A DNA stretch of 61,559 nucleotides, from assembly GCA_900312665.1 (NCBI GenBank), contig ONZQ02000025.1:1-61559 (forward strand), given 5' to 3'. The stretch's first letter is position 1. Each line of letters opens with the position of its first letter. The position numbers and the translations under genes are program-made. Shown one piece after another: positions 56,160 to 61,559 of the stretch. The DNA comes from Cephalotrichum gorgonifer (lineage: Eukaryota; Ascomycota; Sordariomycetes; Microascales; Microascaceae). The notes under the pieces were generated by a model, which was given only the letters and a program-made list of their open reading frames with translations, was not told where the DNA came from and ran no database searches.

Positions 56160-59100
56160 TTATTAATATTCTCTTTATTCTAATATCTTTATAAATTAGA
56201 TTCTTTATCTTCTTAAAAATTATTATCAGAGTTAATATAATAGTAGAAAATATCCTTTTTATCTTTATTAAGAATTTCTATATTTATCCTTTATATAGAA
56301 GCTATACTGATTTAAACTATATTATTTAAACTGATATTCTTTTATCTATTAGATATTCCTTTCTAGCTTTACTTTTTTCTATATTCTTAGATATAATAAT
56401 TTATCTTATTATAATTAAAATATTTTATAATATTTTTATCTTTCTTTAGTTTATTAATCTAATTAATATCTAACTTTATAAGCTTACTATAATATCTCTA
56501 AGAGATATTTCTATTTTATTATTTCTAGAATATATTTGTTACAGGCAAAAACCTATTGAATATTATCAGTACACAGTATCTGGTGCTATCTGCCAGATGC
56601 CTAACTGAAACAGATATCCACTCAAAGTATAAGCATATAGGCCCTATACTAACCTATACCTAGCTGCTCCCTAGCAGCTAGGCAGTATCTTCCTCTTTCT
56701 CCTTTCCCTCTATCTAGAGATAATATATACTTTCAGCCCCAACTATTAAATAAACTCTTAGCTGAGCTATAATATATCTTAAGATCTATCAATTAAGAAA
56801 TATCGATATAGTAGTAAGCTATAGATAAAAACAGGTCTACCCAGGTATAAGAGATATAGATATAATCTCAGATCCAGGAAGGGATTAATACCTCTATATA
56901 GCCCCTACAGATCTAGATCACTGAGCTACATCACCTCCTTCAAGCAGCAAATACCCTGCTCCTGCCTATCCCCCTCATAGAAGTTATTGCTATACCCCCA
57001 CCAGCCCCAGTACTGGACCTAGTATCGATCCTACTATAAACAAGATCCCTCCCAAGTCTATCAAAGTTCTCTGGAAAATATAATAAATATCCAACTTAGT
57101 AATAGCAGATATATAATAAACTATCTCTCGATATATATCTCTATCTTATAGTATATAAGCAGTGATATCTGATAGATAGCTACTTAGATACTATATCCAG
57201 GAAAGTCACTAAGATCTTCTATAAAGCTAGCAGCTATAATAGAGACTATAATCCTATAAAGTTTATAGAATATCTCAATTTAGTATACTATGATCTCAAT
57301 ATCACTATCTATATTATAGCTATACTAAGGATACTATAATAAAGAGAAGATCAATCATTTATATACTTTCTCTTCCAGTTCAAGTAGATCTTTATCTAGG
57401 CAGGAGGTAGTACTTAGACTGATAATATAAAGATTATATTCCTCAAGGGTATACTGAATATATAGCTATAATATCAGCTTATCTTGATATAGATACCCCT
57501 TGAATATAAGGTTTAGAGCCTCAGAGCTCAGGAAGTATCTAGTAGGCTTGAAGATTTTATAAAGAATCAGTATTATTATATCAAATAATCTGAGAGATAT
57601 CTATAAATCTGAGATAATAAGAATAATATATCTATATCAGGAATAAATAAGCTAGATAAGGGAAGGAGCTATGATAACATTAATACCAAGTATCAACTGA
57701 AGTCTGAGACCCAGTGATATTATAACTGCTAGGAGATAGAGTATCTTATAGTATACTACTGCCAGCCTTATATCCCCTATACTGCCTGTATATAAAGGGG
57801 ATATAAATATAGTAAAGATGAGGAGGAGAAATTATAAGGAGAGAATAAGAAAGATAACTTATTATCAGAAAAAGAATAGTCTCAGTATAAAATCAGATAT
57901 CGAGGCTAGAATAAGCAGACTTAGAAGGATAGGAAGTATTTAAGCTATAAATAAGCAGTAATCTAGTACTAGTATAGATTAGAGTTAATAATAGATTTAT
58001 AAATATATTTATTAATATCAGCTGTAATTACTATATAGTAATCAGTAAATCCCTCTTTAAGAAACTCAAGCTACTATTAATTAATCAGAAGAAGTAGCTC
58101 CTCTATAGCTATATAGAAGATAATAAGATAATAGAGGCTATCAGTATTACTAAGTTCTTAAGTGATATAAGTAGCTTCCTTAAAGATATCTATATCTATA
58201 TAGTATCAGATCTTAGAGAGGATCTCTTCTTAGGGAAGCTATAATATAAGTAGAACAATATAGTATATCTAGTAAAGGAGTAGTAATTCCTCTACTGGTA
58301 TAGGGAGGTCGAGCTGTAATTTAGTAGCCAGGAAGAGTTATCTTAGATCTAAGAGATCTAAATTATCTGCTTTATTATCAGATCAGTATTCAGTATAGAA
58401 ATTAAGAGGCTGAGGAGGCTAAGAAGAGATTATACTAATACTGTAAGCTAGATATAAGCTATCAGCTTAGCAGATATCAATAAAGCTCTATAGCAGAAGC
58501 TGAATAGGGATCCTACTGCTACTATCCTATAAGAATTTTTAAAAGAATTCTCAAAGCTATTCTTGAAGGAGGAGACTAAGAAGTTATCTCTGTACTATCT
58601 TAGCAGTAATTATAAAGTGAATCTGATATAAGATAGTGATAGTAATAAAGTACCCCTCCTATAGGGATCTCTCTATAATATATCCTATAAGGAACTCCTA
58701 ATCCTCTAGAAAATGATCATAGACTTGGTCGACTGAGGATTTATCTATATTAGCAGCTCAGTAATTATAGTATCTATACTATTTATAAAGAAGCCTAGTA
58801 GTAGACTCCAGTTCTACTATAACTATAGAGCTCTCAATATAATAATAAAGTAAGATCACTACCCTCTCCTACTGATCTTAGAGATCCTATATAGCTTATC
58901 GAAGATAAAATAGTTTATTAAGCTTAATATAGTTATGATTTTCTATAAATTAAAGATAGTAAAGGGCTATAAATATAAGATAACTTTCTAGATATAGTTT
59001 AAGTCTTTCAAATAGATAGTCTACTTCTTCAGACTTAGTAGTATCTCTACTATATTCTAATACTATGTCAATAGTATAATCAGTAAGTTTAGAGAATAGA

Positions 59101-61559
59101 TAATAGCCTATCTAGATGATATCCTGATTTATATAGATAGCTTATACCGGGAATATATAGTATAGATCTGCTATATACTAGCAAGCCTTAAGCAGGCAGA
59201 TCTCTACTTAGATCCTATAAAGTGCAAGTTTGATATTAAGATAGTCAAATATCTGAGGTTCATTATAACCACTAGGGAAGGGATATTATATAATCTAGAT
59301 AAGCTGCAAGCTATCTATAAATAGTTGAAGCCTCTCTCTGCTATCAGAGTATAAAGTTTCCTTGGATTTACTAATTACTATCAGGTTTTTATCCTAGACT
59401 TTATCGAGATTATCTATATCTTAATAATACTGACTAGGAAAAATATCCCCTTCTACTAAGAGCAGGAAGAATAAGTAGCCTTCAAGGAGCTAAAATATCA
59501 CTTTATTGAGGCCCCCCTTCTATAATAATAGGACTATAACTAAATAACTTAGCTAGAGATTAACTACTCTAGATTTACTCTTAGGGGGACTCTCTTATAG
59601 GAGGATAAGAATAGAATATATAGAATAATCATTTATTATTTACAGTAACTTACTATTATAGAATATAACTATCTAATCTATAATAAAGAGATATTAATAA
59701 TTATCAGCTACTTAAAAGCCTAGAAAGTAAAGCTATATAGCTATAGCCCTTTTATAATAATATATAACTATAAAAATCTTAAATATTTTATAACTAAGAG
59801 AGTATTTATAAAGTAATAAAGCTACTAGATCAATAAGATTATACCTTATAATTTCCAGATCAGATATTAGAAGAGGAAGTTTAATATAGTAGCTAATATA
59901 CTGTCTTACTATAAGTAAGATATATCTGAGGATAGCTTAGATAAATATAAATAAAGATACTATCAGCAGCTTCTCCTAGAATATATAATTACAGATATTT
60001 ACTGATTTAAATTATAAATACTAAGTAGTACTAATATCACTGCTTCATTAATATCCTAGATATTTAAAGTATAGCCTAAACTATAGACTCTTTAGGATAA
60101 GATAGCTATAAATAATAAAGAATTCCAGGCTATATAGATAGTAATCCAGTAAAGTATATACTACTTCCTACTATCAATAGGCTTGAAGATATAGATCTCA
60201 GAATATAGGATCGATATCTTAGATAGGGTGATATATTGGGGGTGCCTCTGGGTATCTGGGAAATAAACTGTAAGTATACTATAAGGTAGATTAATATAAG
60301 CTCTCTATAATTTACAGATAGATAGCTATTTAAGCTAGGATATTACTACCCAGCTGATAGATTATAGCTTCTTCTGGCCAGGCTATATTCAGGATATCTA
60401 GAAATTTATAAAGAACTATAATAAGTATAATAGAGCTATTATCTGGAGAAAAGTAAAGTAAGAGCTCCTTAAGCCCCTCCTAATATCAGAATATATATAT
60501 AGTAATATAGCTATAGATTTTATAGTAGAGCTCTTATCTATAGACAGTAAGAAAGCTATAAATCTCCTTATAATCTATAATCAGTTGACTAAATTGATAA
60601 TACTTAAAGTGATAGCTAGTAGTAAAGCAGAAATATATATAGAGTACTTCCTCTACTACTATATATAGTTCTATAGATTTTCTAGAACTATCATCAGTGA
60701 TTAAGAGATCAACTAGACCAGTAAATTCTAGAAGAGGCTCTACTATCTTATAGATATCAAGTAGCTCTTAAATATAGTATACTACCCTCAGATTAATAGA
60801 GAGCCAGAGTAAATTAATCAGGAAATCTAAAGATATCTATATATCTTTATTAACTATATCTAGGATAACTGAGATAGGCTCTTATCTATAGTACAGTTAA
60901 TATTAAATAACTATAAGAATATCTCTATCAAATTAAATCTATTCTTCCTTGAATATAGTTATTATATTAGCTCTATATAAGTTAAAGAGATCAAGGACAG
61001 GAAGTATAACTGGAAGGAGGTTAATATAAATAAGCTAATATATCACCTTAAGGAAGCTATATAGTTTATCTAAGCTATAATAGTAACAGCCTAGATAAAA
61101 AGTAAGGAGATAGCTAATAAGCAGTAGGCCCCTACTGAATACTATAAGATCAGAGATCTAGTATAGCTTAATATCTCTAATTATTATTTATCTTATCTAT
61201 TAAAGAAGTTTAACTGATTATATCAGAAATATCGAATTATTAAGATATTAGGAAATTATAATATTGAACTCAATATCCCCTCAGATATAGAGAACTACTT
61301 TTATATTGATCTCTTATAGTAAGCTAGTAGTAATCTACTGCCAGGCTAAATTACTATAGATTCCTAATCTATATTATTATAAAATAATAAAGGGGAAGAG
61401 GAATAGATAGTAGAAGAGATCCTTTATATCTAGAGTAAGCAGTAAGGAAGAGGCTAGGCCTGAGAGGCTCTAGTCTGATAGAGTAGTTATAAGGAACTGA
61501 TATAGGAGCCAGTTAGCCTCTTAGTAGATATAAAGGCCTTAGATATCTATAAATCTAAA
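56160..61559 (+). mobile_element. RIP-degraded Ty3/gypsy retrotransposon
   Basis: Very AT-rich, running off the right edge. A single plus-strand frame keeps all pol landmarks in register from 58812 to about 61290: FYYNYRALN near 58812 (for DYRxLN), AYLDDILIYID at 59106-59138 (RT active site, two catalytic Asp intact), FLGFTNYYQVF at 59358 and INYSRFTLRGTL near 59560 (RNase H start). TIISD, a stop, EIN and TSKF follow at 60687 (integrase DDE core), and LYQKYRIIKILG lies near 61218 (integrase C-terminal linker). Upstream at about 57715 lies a degenerate zinc-knuckle-like stretch in the gag position. The frame is broken by very many TAG and TAA codons but no detected frameshift. No LTR is identified; the right one should lie outside the window. 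Confidence 0.88.

Noticed and set aside
1..61559. Telomere repeats, CRISPR arrays, rRNA
   Set aside because: No TTAGGG arrays, regularly spaced repeats or rRNA-like blocks were seen. AT-rich ends are transposon relics, not telomeres.

Overview
The window looks like an accessory, gene-moderate stretch of a filamentous ascomycete chromosome. I infer Pezizomycotina and probably Eurotiomycetes (Aspergillus/Penicillium type), but the genus cannot be fixed from the sequence alone. The support is short GT-AG introns of about 47-95 bases, several Zn2Cys6 regulators, a SAT4/PTH11-like rhodopsin-domain protein, a Clr5-ankyrin protein, LysM proteins and a PDR-type ABC-G transporter. Both ends are AT-rich transposon relics in which stop codons sit where CAG, CAA, CGA or TGG are expected. 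That is the footprint of repeat-induced point mutation (RIP), so the central ~54 kb is a normal-composition island between two RIP-degraded blocks.

Layout: 1-2400 is a degraded integrase-like element. 3.5-4.6 kb is a secreted four-LysM protein. 5.8-7.3 kb is a sterol C-14 reductase (ERG24 family) gene. 7.7-8.0 kb is a relic of a Tad-like LINE. 9.3-10.2 kb is a small Rossmann-fold protein. 11.2-21.2 kb holds two divergent Zn2Cys6 regulators, then a divergent acyl-CoA ligase (C-terminal ARL, a possible peroxisomal signal) and an ACS-family MFS permease. This block may be a small uptake-and-activation cluster for a carboxylic acid. 24.5-28.1 kb is a four-exon Clr5-ankyrin gene. 29.1-33.4 kb is a divergent pair: a Cys-containing secreted protein and a secreted protein with a GPI-type C-terminus, separated by a 1.7 kb intergenic region holding a 145-bp tandem duplication. 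34.6-36.0 kb is a SAT4-family membrane protein. 38.0-38.2 kb is a cold-shock-domain gene broken by one stop. 39.0-42.5 kb holds a TMEM86/YhhN membrane protein and a GH31 alpha-xylosidase. 44.6-47.0 kb holds an HD-domain protein and a SAM methyltransferase. 47.4-54.7 kb holds a Zn2Cys6 regulator divergent from a full-size ABC-G drug-efflux pump, with a perfect CCG-N3-CGG palindrome between them. 55.0-56.1 kb is the 3' part of an MFS gene, cut off by the RIP-degraded Ty3/gypsy element that fills 56.16 kb to the end.

For multi-exon genes the exon boundaries were deduced by hand from splice motifs, frame continuity and family resemblance. Every intact model given closes in frame. No tRNA, rRNA, CRISPR array or telomere repeat was seen.
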